From Bacteroides caccae (GTDB lineage: Bacteria > Bacteroidota > Bacteroidia > Bacteroidales > Bacteroidaceae): DNA of 64,000 nt. Positions 1 through 8,980 of the stretch are shown in pieces. Numbering within the stretch: the first letter of the stretch is position 1; each line of letters opens with the position of its first letter. The DNA lies in assembly GCF_002222615.2 (NCBI RefSeq), contig NZ_CP022412.2:1674001-1738000 (forward strand), written 5' to 3'. Made by a program: the position numbers and the translations under genes. The notes beneath the pieces were generated by a model that saw nothing but the letters and a program-made list of their open reading frames with translations, was not told where the DNA came from and made no database searches.

Positions 1-96
1 AACTATCGTAGGCGTTTTCGTTTGCGCATTCAATTGATTCGTTGTTTGAAAAAAGATTTTCAAAGGATCATTCGAAAGGATATTTATAGAGAATAA
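1..96 (+). CDS. C-terminal end of an unknown basic protein (partial)
   Basis: Frame 1 is open from the first base of the window to a TAA at 94-96, giving 31 residues that are very rich in Arg and Lys and contain NYRRRFRLRIQ near the left edge. The start lies outside the window and no family can be named from so short a tail. It runs in the same direction as the AT-rich orphan gene that follows 76 bp later. A chance open frame is possible, but the compositional bias and co-orientation favour a real gene end. Confidence 0.4.
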   Translation, partial: NYRRRFRLRIQLIRCLKKDFQRIIRKDIYRE

Positions 97-172
97 TCGC
101 ATAACCGATGAAGGTAGACTTTATTTTATCTTTTAGATAAGGCATTTATTAATAACTAAAAAATGAGTTAAT

Positions 173-1006
173 ATGAAAACTTTCAATAATTCCTATCGGA
201 AAAAAGGCTCTATTGCTTTAGTAATTGTGCTATCCACTGTTGCGGTGTTTCTTCTTGCTAGAGCTTATGTTTTGAGGAAACATCACTCTACTCTTGATTA
301 TTTTAACAATGTCAAGTATGTTTCAACGTTTGATTGTCCGGATAATATTGAGTTTGACAAACTGAAGCAATGGTTTTGCCCCGATACTGTAGATTGGGAT
401 AATTACGATAAGAATTACCCATGTTATGTTTCAGACATCAAGTATCATGGTCAAAAGTCTGTTAGTTATAGTAAGTCTAAGTTGACAAATGCCGTACAAT
501 TAGATGCTTGGCTCCAATTTAGAACAGTAAGTATGGTTGAATACAATTGCTTCAAAGTGAGAGCGAACCTACATGAGTATGTGTATGGTGAATTGAAAAC
601 AACATTGTTGGAAATTAATACTGTAGATTGGAATGTGACACATGAACGTACTGAACGTTTTCAAGACTTAGTAATAAAAGATTTTCCTCTTAAAGAGGTA
701 ATAGGATATGTATATAATGGCTACAAGCAGCCTGGCTTATACTTCTTTTTTGATATTGATGATGAAAACATATTGCTTTATTACTATAAAGACATCGAAT
801 CTTTTATATTTTCGAACATAGGCAAATTATATTTGAATGACGAGCATCTCAAATCAGACTTTGGAGAATGGTTAGCATGTCTGCCGCTTGAAAATGTTGA
901 CCGTAAGTGGAAACGATTGCTTACAATCATTAGTTCGGAGATTGGTAATAGTCAATTTTATAAGATGAAAATTAAAAAGAGTGACTTCTTAAAATACTGC
1001 TATTGA
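173..1006 (+). CDS. Hypothetical membrane-anchored protein, 277 aa
   Basis: I do not recognise this family. Residues about 13-33 form one hydrophobic segment preceded by basic residues (YRKKG), so the protein is probably anchored in the inner membrane with a long periplasmic or extracytoplasmic part; there is no lipobox and no clear signal-peptidase site. The remainder is rich in Tyr, Asp, Lys and Phe and shows no motif I can name. The gene is visibly more AT-rich than the housekeeping genes to the right, and lies between a truncated open frame and the 3' side of a tRNA-Pro. That context suggests it belongs to a horizontally acquired segment (inference). Confidence 0.7.
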   Translation: MKTFNNSYRKKGSIALVIVLSTVAVFLLARAYVLRKHHSTLDYFNNVKYVSTFDCPDNIEFDKLKQWFCPDTVDWDNYDKNYPCYVSDIKYHGQKSVSYSKSKLTNAVQLDAWLQFRTVSMVEYNCFKVRANLHEYVYGELKTTLLEINTVDWNVTHERTERFQDLVIKDFPLKEVIGYVYNGYKQPGLYFFFDIDDENILLYYYKDIESFIFSNIGKLYLNDEHLKSDFGEWLACLPLENVDRKWKRLLTIISSEIGNSQFYKMKIKKSDFLKYCY

Positions 1007-1117
1007 TTTTAATCATACTATAAACTAGCAGACAATACTAATATGGTCTAATAATTATTGCCACCTTTATTCATACTTATTCTAGTATAGTGTTCCAAAT
1101 GTGTTCCACTAAAAAAT

Positions 1118-1153
1118 AAATCAGCCACTTACTTAGTTGTAAATGGCTGATTT
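1118..1153 (-). terminator. Hairpin terminator downstream of tRNA-Pro
   Basis: A 10-bp perfect inverted repeat, AAATCAGCCA and TGGCTGATTT, is separated by 16 nt. On the minus strand it begins 8 nt after the tRNA 3' end and is followed by a U-rich run (ATTTATTTTTT), as expected for a rho-independent terminator of the tRNA transcript. It could also stop transcription arriving from the plus-strand gene at 173-1006. Confidence 0.7.
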
Positions 1154-1160
1154 CCAGTAG

Positions 1161-1234
1161 TCGGGATGACAAGATTCGAACTTGCGACCACACGCCCCCC
1201 AGACGCGTACTCTACCGGGCTGAGCTACATCCCG
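1161..1234 (-). tRNA. tRNA-Pro (anticodon GGG)
   Basis: On the minus strand a full cloverleaf folds: acceptor stem CGGGATG/CATCCCG, D stem GCTC/GAGT, anticodon stem CGCGT/GCGTG with loop CTGGGGG (anticodon GGG, proline), and T arm GCAAG-TTCGAAT-CTTGT, with discriminator base A. The CCA end is not encoded. A Bacteroides-type promoter lies just upstream and a hairpin terminator just downstream. tRNA 3' ends are common integration targets, and the AT-rich DNA at 1-1160 lies on the 3' side of this gene. Confidence 0.95.
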
Positions 1235-1245
1235 AATTGCGGTTG

Positions 1246-1276
1246 CAAAAGTACTGATTAATTTTTAAATAGCAAA
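1246..1276 (-). promoter_or_regulatory. Promoter of tRNA-Pro
   Basis: On the minus strand, TTTG (1273-1276) and TACTTTTG (1246-1253) are separated by 19 nt. This matches the Bacteroides primary-sigma consensus TTTG-(19-21)-TAnnTTTG, 11 nt before the mature tRNA 5' end. Confidence 0.8.
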
Positions 1277-1859
1277 TAATTTGCTTGATTTTTGTTTTAT
1301 CAATTCACTTGAATAAGGTTTCTAACTGTTATAGAGCTAAAAGAATGAGGCTCGGTGAAGATAGGGATGACAAAGTATTGCGCAGCTTCTTCAGACTTGC
1401 CGTAAACCAATTGTTGGACATTAGGAGAAAAGTTCCTCTCCATTCATAGTAAACTTCCAATTATCAAGAAACAAAGTTGTTTTTCATTAATTGCAATCTA
1501 TAAATGCAAGTTCCGTTTATAGTTTGTTCCAGTGCACAATCAGTTTAGTATCAATTAATGGCAAGTTTACTGTCAATCAGAAAGAAATTTGTTGTTAATA
1601 GATGAGTTGCTATATACCTGTTCTCATACGTGCGGCATTAGCTATTTCTTTGTTTTTGAATGCCATAAAAAACTTTTCTGTTTATAATAAATCTAAATAC
1701 AGACTGGGGTAAAGAACTAAGGGAGGGGCGTTTTGTTTATAAAATAATGCAAATAATTAGTATGTAATTTCCTCTGTATAATACTTTATTTCCTTTTTTA
1801 ACGAATGGTAAATTTGGATATTATACATTTGTGGAAAGTCTTTAAGAGAGAGGTGATAA
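1277..1859. other. Intergenic region, no gene found
   Basis: This 583-bp AT-rich stretch lies between the divergent tRNA-Pro and AraC-regulator genes. Only very short open frames are present (for example 34 codons at 1345-1449 plus), without a convincing start signal. A TACATTTG sequence about 30 nt before the AraC start is a plausible -7 box, but no matching -33 TTTG is seen at the right distance. The rest may be decayed sequence or regulatory DNA for the AraC gene. Confidence 0.5.
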
Positions 1860-2726
1860 ATGCAAAACAACAAAAACAAAGAAACGTTAGAGATATATGT
1901 CTTAGGTGACGATTTCAAGTATTATGAGAATCTGAAGTATCTTCCTTTAACTTCTTATCCTTCTAATATTCAATCAGCTTTGATTGTATATAGTTTGAGA
2001 GGAACGGCTAAAATCAGTGTGCACGAAGACGTGCATTGGATACAACCTGATGAGTTAATCATATTGTTGCCCGGACAATTTGTTTCATTCAGTGAACCTA
2101 GTGAGGACTTTTTAACTGTCACAATGGTAATATCTTCCTCTATGTTCGGCGATGCCCTAAGTGGTGTACCGCGCTTTTCTCCGCATTTCTTTTTCTATAT
2201 GCGGAGCCATTATTATTATCCTCAGAATGAACGTGATGTTCTGCGGATATATAACTATTTGGGAATGATAAAAGATAAGGTGATGTCTACTGACGCGTAC
2301 AGGAGGGAATTGATTATTCATTTACTGAGGTATCTGTATCTCGAACTGTTCAATGCTTACGAGAAAGAATCGATGTTGGTGAATACCCGTAAGGATACCC
2401 GTAAAGAGGAATTGGCAAATAAATTCTTCAGCCTTATCATGAAGCACTTCAAAGAGAATAAGGATGTGGCCTTTTATGCGGACAAATTATGTATCACTTC
2501 CAAATACCTGACCATGGTAATCAAGGAAACGAGCGGAAAGTCTGCTAAAGACTGGATTGTTGAATATATTATACTGGAGATAAAGGCTCTGTTGAAAAAC
2601 ACGAGTCTGAATATTCAGGAAATTGCAATTAGGACGAACTTTGCTAATCAATCGTCGCTTGGACGTTTTTTTAGAAAACATACGGGGATGTCATTGTCCC
2701 AGTATCGAATGAGTCATTTGGATTGA
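1860..2726 (+). CDS. AraC-family transcriptional regulator, 288 aa
   Basis: The C-terminal ~100 residues form an AraC-type double helix-turn-helix: first helix pair around YADKLCITSKYLTMVIKE, second around IQEIAIRTNFANQSSLGRFF, ending in the typical RxxTGMSLSQYR signature. The N-terminal ~170 residues look like the cupin-type effector domain of this family (HEDVHWIQPDELIILLPGQ is a typical beta-strand run). The start is supported by an upstream AGAGAGGTGATAA. It is a stand-alone gene with convergent aroB downstream, so its targets cannot be read from context; autoregulation through the long upstream region is possible. The effector is unknown. Confidence 0.92.
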   Translation: MQNNKNKETLEIYVLGDDFKYYENLKYLPLTSYPSNIQSALIVYSLRGTAKISVHEDVHWIQPDELIILLPGQFVSFSEPSEDFLTVTMVISSSMFGDALSGVPRFSPHFFFYMRSHYYYPQNERDVLRIYNYLGMIKDKVMSTDAYRRELIIHLLRYLYLELFNAYEKESMLVNTRKDTRKEELANKFFSLIMKHFKENKDVAFYADKLCITSKYLTMVIKETSGKSAKDWIVEYIILEIKALLKNTSLNIQEIAIRTNFANQSSLGRFFRKHTGMSLSQYRMSHLD

Positions 2727-2786
2727 GAAAGTGGGGATGATTGCGATGCAATTATCAATATATATGGGAGAATAAGGGAATCAAGA

Positions 2787-2816
2787 AAGGGGAGTGGTGT
2801 TGAAGCCATTCCCCTT
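2787..2816 (+). terminator. Terminator between the AraC gene and aroB
   Basis: An 11-bp stem, AAGGGGAGTGG paired with CCATTCCCCTT (one G-T pair), closes an 8-nt loop and is followed on the plus strand by ATATTTTTATTTTTG. It lies between convergent genes and can serve both, with the better U tract for the AraC gene. Confidence 0.8.
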
Positions 2817-2842
2817 ATATTTTTATTTTTGTCCGGACTGGG

Positions 2843-3904
2843 TCAGATTCCCATGCATTCACGGTAGAAGTCCAGCATTTCGAAAATTGTATCTTTGTCG
2901 GCGATCTGATTGATACGGATGTCTCCGATATCTTTCAGCAGTGTGAAGTTGATGGTGCCGGAAGTGTTCTTCTTGTCATGTGTCATAAACGCGTATAGTT
3001 GCTCGTACTTCTTGCAGTCGAATGTGAATACGCCATAGTTGTCCTTGATAAATTGGATCGTCTGACGCATCTTCTCTTTTGGGAAACCTACTTTGAGATG
3101 GGATAGATACAGTTCGCAGACAATTCCCCAAGCTACTGCATATCCGTGGAGTACGGGACGGTTTTCTGCCAGTGCCATACTTTCGAATGCGTGTCCTACC
3201 GTATGTCCCAAGTTCAAGGCCTTGCGGATTCCATGTTCAAACGGGTCCTGCTCTACGATGTCTTCTTTCACTTGCACCGACCGGCCGACCAGTTGCTTGA
3301 GGGCAGTATAATCAATGTCCGAGGTATTGAAATTCAGTAATTCGGCCCAATGTGCTGTATTGCTGATTAGTCCGTGTTTCAACATTTCTGCATATCCGGA
3401 GAAGAAATTATGTGCATCCAGCGTCCGTAAGAATTCTGTTTCGATTAATACGCTGTTTGCCGGGGCAAATGAGCCGATTTCGTTTTTCAGTCCGTTGAAG
3501 TTGATTCCTGTCTTACCACCGACAGAGGCGTCTACCATTGCCAGTAAAGTTGTCGGTATATTGATGTATGCAATACCGCGTTTGAAAGTGGCGGCGGCAA
3601 AACCTCCCAAATCGGTTACCATTCCTCCACCAAGGTTGATGAGCAATGAGTGGCGTGTAGCTCCCTGGGTACTTAGTGACATCCATACGGAAGCCAGTGT
3701 CTCTAGTGTCTTATGCACGTCTTCGGCTCCGATGCAGATTTCAATCGCATCTTTCAATGCGGGGAGTTCCTTCAAGGCAGGCAGGCAGAGACGCCGGGTA
3801 TGCTCGTCTGTGAGGATGAATAATTTGTCATGCGGACACTGTTCTATGGCGCGGCTAAGGCTTGTTTCCAAGCTTTCGCAGAGAATAACTTCTTGTTTAC
3901 TCAT
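2843..3904 (-). CDS. aroB: 3-dehydroquinate synthase
   Basis: This enzyme converts DAHP to 3-dehydroquinate, the second step of the shikimate pathway, in the cytoplasm, using NAD and a divalent metal. The 353-aa length is normal for the family. Visible signatures are the NAD-binding GGGMVTDLGGFAAATFKRG stretch, the GKTGIN segment, and the metal-binding region with HGLIS and LNLGHTVGHAFE, whose histidines are intact. It is a single gene, divergent from the small membrane protein at 3986. A TACATTTG -7 box lies 24 nt before the start codon. Nothing unusual was seen. Confidence 0.97.
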   Translation of the reverse strand: MSKQEVILCESLETSLSRAIEQCPHDKLFILTDEHTRRLCLPALKELPALKDAIEICIGAEDVHKTLETLASVWMSLSTQGATRHSLLINLGGGMVTDLGGFAAATFKRGIAYINIPTTLLAMVDASVGGKTGINFNGLKNEIGSFAPANSVLIETEFLRTLDAHNFFSGYAEMLKHGLISNTAHWAELLNFNTSDIDYTALKQLVGRSVQVKEDIVEQDPFEHGIRKALNLGHTVGHAFESMALAENRPVLHGYAVAWGIVCELYLSHLKVGFPKEKMRQTIQFIKDNYGVFTFDCKKYEQLYAFMTHDKKNTSGTINFTLLKDIGDIRINQIADKDTIFEMLDFYRECMGI

Positions 3905-3927
3905 GATTCTTTTGCTTTTTTACTTTG

Positions 3928-3935
3928 CAAATGTA
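3928..3935 (-). promoter_or_regulatory. Putative -7 box of aroB
   Basis: TACATTTG on the minus strand, 24 nt upstream of the aroB start, matches the Bacteroides -7 element TAnnTTTG. No TTTG is found at the usual -33 spacing, so the assignment rests on one element. Confidence 0.5.
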
Positions 3936-3956
3936 TATAAAATATCTTTTTTTACT

Positions 3957-3964
3957 TACTTTTG
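3957..3964 (+). promoter_or_regulatory. Putative -7 box of the 3986 membrane-protein gene
   Basis: TACTTTTG on the plus strand lies 21 nt before the start codon at 3986. The nearest TTTG upstream (3924-3927) is 29 nt away, longer than the usual 19-21, so the -33 element is unclear. Confidence 0.45.
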
Positions 3965-3985
3965 TCTCGTTAAAACGTTCAAATC

Positions 3986-4390
3986 ATGAAAGCATTATTA
4001 CCCGTATTTTGTCGTCCTGTGGGATATTTGGTCTTGTTGATAGCTCTGTTCATTCTTCCTGTGCTGTATATACAAGGAATGGTGACCGATCATAATCTGT
4101 TATTTTATAAAGAATGTACGAAGTTGCTGATGATGTCAGGATGCTTGTTGATAATCTTTGCATTAAGCAAGAATGAAAGCCGTGAAACGGAGCAGATTCG
4201 GAATGCGGCGGTTCGGAATGCAGTCTTTTTGACCTTCCTTTTTGTATTCGGCGGAATGTTGTGGCGTGTCATTCAAAGGGATATCATTAATGTGGATACT
4301 TCTTCTTTTCTGACTTTTTTGGTATTTAATGTGCTTTGTTTGGAGTTTGGTCTACAAAAAGCGCGTGTTGATCGATTCTTCAAAAGATAA
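3986..4390 (+). CDS. Small inner-membrane protein of unknown function, 134 aa
   Basis: I do not recognise a named family. The hydropathy shows four likely membrane segments: residues about 12-30 (GYLVLLIALFILPVLYI), 47-62 (LLMMSGCLLIIFAL), 79-97 (AVFLTFLFVFGGMLW) and 109-123. A charged loop with KNESRETEQIRNAAVRN separates segments two and three. The gene is divergent from aroB across an 81-bp shared promoter region and is followed by the outer-membrane barrel gene 83 bp on. No functional link to either neighbour can be read. Confidence 0.8.
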   Translation: MKALLPVFCRPVGYLVLLIALFILPVLYIQGMVTDHNLLFYKECTKLLMMSGCLLIIFALSKNESRETEQIRNAAVRNAVFLTFLFVFGGMLWRVIQRDIINVDTSSFLTFLVFNVLCLEFGLQKARVDRFFKR

Positions 4391-4473
4391 TTTTCCTTTC
4401 AATTAAACCTTTTACGATTCAATTTGTCAAAAAGACATTGTTATTGCTACTAATATAATCGTAATTTAGGTAA

Positions 4474-7392
4474 ATGAAAAGATTATCAGTCGGGTTGGTG
4501 CTGATGTTGTTATGCACCCTCTCTATTTTCGCACAGAATAAAGTGATTTCTGTTTCGGGACGTGTTGTGGAATCTGATTCTAAGGAGCCGGCAGCACAGG
4601 CCACCGTTCAATTATTGTCGTTACCCGATAGCGCTTATGCTGCTGGTATAGCCAGTAGTAATAAGGGTTGGTTTACGCTTCCGAAAGTGAAAGCCGGGAA
4701 ATATCTGTTGAAGATTTCTTATATCGGTTTCCGCACAAAGTTTGTTCCTGTACAATTGTCAAACAATGTTCCTGAGAAAAAAATGGGGAATATTGCTCTG
4801 GAACCTGATGCTGTGATGTTGAGTGAGGCAGTGATTACGGGGACTGCTCCGGAGGTGACGGTGAAGGAAGATACGCTGGAGTATAATTCAACGGCTTATC
4901 GTACTCCTGAAGGTGCCATGCTGGAGGAGTTGGTAAAGAAACTTCCGGGAGCGGAGATTGATGATGACGGTAACGTCAAAATCAATGGTAAAGAAGTCAA
5001 GAAGATTATGGTGGACGGTAAGGAGTTCTTTGGCGGTGATGTGAAAACCGGTTTGAAGAATTTGCCGGTCAATATGATTGACAAGTTGAAAACATACGAT
5101 AAAAAGTCCGACTTGGCCCGTGTTACCGGAATTGATGACGGAGAGGAGGAGACGGTTCTTGACTTGAAGGTGAAGAAAGGAATGAACCAGGGATGGTTCG
5201 GTAACGCGAATGTGGCAGGCGGGACTGAAAGCCGTTATTCAAGTAATGTAATGCTGAACCGTTTTGTTGAAAACAGTCAGTTCTCATTGATAGGATCAGC
5301 CAATAACGTGAATGACCAGGGATTCTCGGGCGGAGGAGGCCGACCCCGATTCCGGAATAGCAACGGTTTGACCGCCACTAAAATGCTCGGTGCAAACTTT
5401 GCCACCCAGACGGATAAACTGGAACTAGGCGGTAGTGCCCGTTATAATTTTAGTGACAGAGACGCTATATCTACTAATTATTCGGAACGTTTCTTGCAGA
5501 ATGGCAACTCCTATTCTAATTCGAACAGTAAAGGTCGTAATAAGAATACTAACTTTAATGCCGATTTTCGTCTGGAATGGAAACCGGATACGTTGACTAA
5601 CATTATTTTCCGTCCTAATTTTTCTTATGGAAAATCTGATGGGTATTCGATTTCAGAATCGGGAACGTTTAATGAGGATCCTTTTAACCTTGTGTCTAAT
5701 CCGAATGCTTTTTTGAATAAGGTGGTATGGGATAGTGAGGATGACCCTTTGAAGGATATCCGGGTAAATGCGAGTAACAGTGAATCTATGTCAGAGAGTA
5801 AGAGTCTTTCGGCTAATGCTTCTTTGCAGTTGAACAGGAGGTTGAACAGTCTGGGACGTAACATTACATTCCGTGGTACATTCAGTTATGGTGATAATGA
5901 CAGTGAGTCGTTTAGTGAGGCATTGACGCGCTATTTTGACGCAGTGGCCGGGAAGCCGGATGATGATAACAGGCGGTATACCACATCTCCTACTAAGAAC
6001 TATGATTACACGGCAGAATTGACTTATAACGAACCGATAGCGAAAGCTACTTTTTTGCAGTTCCGTTATAAATTCCAATATAAATATAGTGAAAGCGACA
6101 GAAGCACCTATGATCTGATACCGGATGCTGACAAAGGTCAGGTTTGGGACTGGCATTTTGGTGACGAACTTCCTCTGGGATATGAGAATAACAGGGATCA
6201 GGATTTGAGTAAATATGCCAAGTATAATTATTATAATCATGATATAAATGCAGGGTTGAATCTTATCAGAGAAAAATATAGATTTAATGTAGGAGTCTCT
6301 CTGCAACCGCAGAATACTACGTTGACTTATAAGAAATCGGAGCTTGATACTATTGTGAAGCGGTCGGTCTTCAATTTTGCCCCGAATATTGATTTCCGTT
6401 ATCGTTTCTCGAAGGTGAGCCAATTGCGCTTTACTTATCGCGGACGTGCGAGCCAGCCAAGTATGGAGAATTTGTTGGATATCACCGATGACTCAAACCC
6501 GCTGAATATCCGTATGGGTAACCCGGGATTGAAACCTTCTTTCTCTCATAATATGCGTTTGTTCTATAATACTTATAACGCGGACAGGCAGCAGGGGATA
6601 GTGGCACATGCTTTCTTCAATGCTACCCAGAATAGCATTACCAATGGTACTACTTATAATCAGGCTACCGGTGGAGTTACTGTGAAACCGGAAAATATCA
6701 ATGGTAACTGGAATGCGTCGGGAATGTTCGGATTTAATACGGCTTTGAAGGATAAACGATTTACTGTCAGTACTTTCTCTCGTGTCGGATATACGAATGC
6801 GGTTGCTTATCTGTATAATCAACAGACAACTGTAAACGATAAGAATACAAGTACTACATTGAATTTAGGGGAAGATGTGAGAGGTACTTTTCGGAATGAC
6901 TGGTTTGAGTTTACGGTGAACGGTTCTATAAATTATAACTTTGAGAAGAATAAGTTGCGTCCGGAGAATAACCAGGAACCGTACACTTTTGGTTATGGTG
7001 CCAGTACGAATATCAATATGCCTTGGAATATGTCATTGTCTACCAATATCACGAACAATGCCCGTCGCGGCTATCGGGATGCCAGTATGAACAGAAATGA
7101 ACTTATCTGGAATGCACAAATTGCTCAGAGTTTCCTTAAAGGTAATGCGGCAACAATCAGTTTTGAGATTTATGATATATTGAAGCAACAGACTAATATC
7201 AGCCGTTCATTGACTGCCGATATGCGTTCTGTTTCTGAATATAATGGTGTAAATAGCTATTGTATGCTTCATTTTATCTATCGCCTGAATATCTTCGGAA
7301 ATAAAGAAGCTCGCGGAAATATGCGTCACGGAGGTTTTGACGGTGGTGGTCATGGTCCTCGCGGTGGCGGAATGCGGCCTATGCGTTTCTAA
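4474..7392 (+). CDS. Outer-membrane beta-barrel protein with N-terminal carboxypeptidase-like regulatory domain (TonB-dependent receptor superfamily), 972 aa
   Basis: A signal peptide ends near residue 21 (MKRLSVGLVLMLLCTLSIFAQ). It is followed by a carboxypeptidase-D regulatory-like domain (VSGRVVESDSKEPAAQATVQL, residues about 26-110), a plug-like region with KINGKEVKKIMVDGKEFF, and a long region of alternating aromatic/polar strands typical of a 20+-strand barrel. This matches the Bacteroidetes outer-membrane beta-barrel family rather than true SusC: no SusD partner is adjacent and there is no STN domain. The protein ends in a Gly/His/Arg/Met-rich tail (RGNMRHGGFDGGGHGPRGGG) before a terminal Phe. 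The substrate is unknown. A strong terminator follows at 7416. Confidence 0.9.
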   Translation: MKRLSVGLVLMLLCTLSIFAQNKVISVSGRVVESDSKEPAAQATVQLLSLPDSAYAAGIASSNKGWFTLPKVKAGKYLLKISYIGFRTKFVPVQLSNNVPEKKMGNIALEPDAVMLSEAVITGTAPEVTVKEDTLEYNSTAYRTPEGAMLEELVKKLPGAEIDDDGNVKINGKEVKKIMVDGKEFFGGDVKTGLKNLPVNMIDKLKTYDKKSDLARVTGIDDGEEETVLDLKVKKGMNQGWFGNANVAGGTESRYSSNVMLNRFVENSQFSLIGSANNVNDQGFSGGGGRPRFRNSNGLTATKMLGANFATQTDKLELGGSARYNFSDRDAISTNYSERFLQNGNSYSNSNSKGRNKNTNFNADFRLEWKPDTLTNIIFRPNFSYGKSDGYSISESGTFNEDPFNLVSNPNAFLNKVVWDSEDDPLKDIRVNASNSESMSESKSLSANASLQLNRRLNSLGRNITFRGTFSYGDNDSESFSEALTRYFDAVAGKPDDDNRRYTTSPTKNYDYTAELTYNEPIAKATFLQFRYKFQYKYSESDRSTYDLIPDADKGQVWDWHFGDELPLGYENNRDQDLSKYAKYNYYNHDINAGLNLIREKYRFNVGVSLQPQNTTLTYKKSELDTIVKRSVFNFAPNIDFRYRFSKVSQLRFTYRGRASQPSMENLLDITDDSNPLNIRMGNPGLKPSFSHNMRLFYNTYNADRQQGIVAHAFFNATQNSITNGTTYNQATGGVTVKPENINGNWNASGMFGFNTALKDKRFTVSTFSRVGYTNAVAYLYNQQTTVNDKNTSTTLNLGEDVRGTFRNDWFEFTVNGSINYNFEKNKLRPENNQEPYTFGYGASTNINMPWNMSLSTNITNNARRGYRDASMNRNELIWNAQIAQSFLKGNAATISFEIYDILKQQTNISRSLTADMRSVSEYNGVNSYCMLHFIYRLNIFGNKEARGNMRHGGFDGGGHGPRGGGMRPMRF

Positions 7393-7415
7393 GCCATAGC
7401 AAATATAGAATAGTG

Positions 7416-7454
7416 AAGTCCCGGTGCTGCGATGATGAGTTGTCACCGGGACTT
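7416..7454 (+). terminator. Terminator after the 4474 barrel gene
   Basis: AAGTCCCGGTG pairs perfectly with CACCGGGACTT over 11 bp, with a 17-nt loop and a T6 run immediately after on the plus strand. It is a classic rho-independent terminator. Confidence 0.9.
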
Positions 7455-7519
7455 TTTTGTTTATCCGATAATTTACTTTATATTTGTTGTTCCGTAGCTC
7501 TATAAAGAAGGAGATTTCT

Positions 7520-8959
7520 ATGATTGATTGGAACTATATAGTGAGTCAGATAGCAACTGTGGCTTTTGATATACTCTATTTCGGAGCCATTATCAGTACG
7601 ATTGTCATTATCATTCTTGACAATCGGAATCCTGTCAAGACTATGGCTTGGATACTCATCTTGCTTTTCCTGCCTATTGTGGGGCTTGTCTTTTACTTTT
7701 TCTTCGGCCGGAGTCAGCGTCGGGAGCGTATAATCGGACAAAAGAGCTACGACCGCTTGTTGAAGAAACCTATGGCGGAATACTTGGCGCAGGACTGTTC
7801 CGATATTCCCTATGAATACTCCCGTCTCATCCAGCTTTTTCGTCATACCAATCAGGCTTTTCCTTTCGAAGGGAACAGGGTGTCTGTCTATACGGAAGGC
7901 TACACCAAGTTACAGGCATTATTGCGCGAACTTCAGAAGGCGAAACAGCATATCCACATGGAATATTATATCTTTGAGGATGACGCCATTGGTCGTCTGG
8001 TGAGGGATGTATTGATAGAAAAGGCCTCGCAGGGAGTTGAAGTTAGGGTAATCTATGACGATGTGGGGTGCTGGCACGTACCCAATCGTTTTTTCGAGGA
8101 AATGCGTAATGCAGGCATTGAGGTGAGAAGCTTCCTGAAAGTGCGTTTCCCTTTGTTTACCAGCCGGGTAAATTATAGGAATCATAGAAAAATTGTAGTG
8201 ATTGACGGGCGTGTGGGCTTTGTTGGCGGAATGAATCTTGCCGAACGCTATATGCGTGGCTTTTCTTGGGGAATATGGCGTGATACGCATATTATGCTCG
8301 AAGGCAAAGCGGTGCATGGTCTACAGACGGCTTTCCTGCTCGACTGGTATTTTGTGGACCGTACGTTGATTACAGCTTCCCGTTACTTCCCGAAAATAGA
8401 TTCTTGCGGAACTTCTCTTGTGCAGATAGTCACAAGTGAACCTATCGGTCCATGGAAGGAGATTATGCAGGGATTGACCGTGGCAATTACTGGTGCGAAA
8501 AAGTACTTCTATATGCAGACCCCTTATTTCTTGCCGACGGAACAAATATTGGCAGCTATGCAAACTGCAGCTTTATCAGGAGTGGATGTGCGTCTTATGT
8601 TGCCGGAACGTGCTGATAACTGGATTACACATCTTGGGTCGCGTTCCTATCTGCGGGATGTGATGCAGGCGGGCGTTAAGGTTTTCTTTTATAAAAAGGG
8701 ATTCCTGCATTCTAAATTAATGGTTTCGGATGATATGCTTTCTACGGTTGGTTCCACTAACGTGGACTTCCGCAGCTTTGAGCATAATTTTGAGGTGAAT
8801 GCTTTCATGTATGATGTGGAGACAGCGCTTGAGATGAAAGAAATATTCCTTCAGGATCAGCGCGAAAGCACGCAGATATTCTTGAAAAACTGGGTAAGGC
8901 GTTCATGGAGGCAGAAGGCAGCGGAGTCTGTTGTTCGTCTGTTGGCTCCGCTACTTTAA
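7520..8959 (+). CDS. cls: Cardiolipin synthase (phospholipase D family), 479 aa
   Basis: The enzyme makes cardiolipin from phosphatidylglycerol at the inner membrane. Two N-terminal membrane segments are present (residues about 8-28 and 34-58), followed by two phospholipase-D HKD motifs: HRKIVVID beginning near residue 222 and HSKLMVSD near 397, each followed by the usual Gly/Asn-containing stretch (GGMN and GSTNVD). The open frame extends 12 codons upstream to 7484, but the ATG at 7520 is preceded by AAGGAG at a good distance and begins right before the first membrane segment, so I chose it. It is convergent with rsmD, leaving only 21 bp between the stops. Confidence 0.95.
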   Translation: MIDWNYIVSQIATVAFDILYFGAIISTIVIIILDNRNPVKTMAWILILLFLPIVGLVFYFFFGRSQRRERIIGQKSYDRLLKKPMAEYLAQDCSDIPYEYSRLIQLFRHTNQAFPFEGNRVSVYTEGYTKLQALLRELQKAKQHIHMEYYIFEDDAIGRLVRDVLIEKASQGVEVRVIYDDVGCWHVPNRFFEEMRNAGIEVRSFLKVRFPLFTSRVNYRNHRKIVVIDGRVGFVGGMNLAERYMRGFSWGIWRDTHIMLEGKAVHGLQTAFLLDWYFVDRTLITASRYFPKIDSCGTSLVQIVTSEPIGPWKEIMQGLTVAITGAKKYFYMQTPYFLPTEQILAAMQTAALSGVDVRLMLPERADNWITHLGSRSYLRDVMQAGVKVFFYKKGFLHSKLMVSDDMLSTVGSTNVDFRSFEHNFEVNAFMYDVETALEMKEIFLQDQRESTQIFLKNWVRRSWRQKAAESVVRLLAPLL

Positions 8960-8980
8960 ATGTTATTCTGTGGTGAAATC

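Noticed and set aside
1345..1449. 34-codon frame in the tRNA/AraC gap
   Set aside because: No start signal, no family, no neighbour to support it; indistinguishable from chance.
3315..3989. 224-codon plus-strand frame opposite aroB
   Set aside because: It is fully antisense to the clear aroB gene, with no family features.
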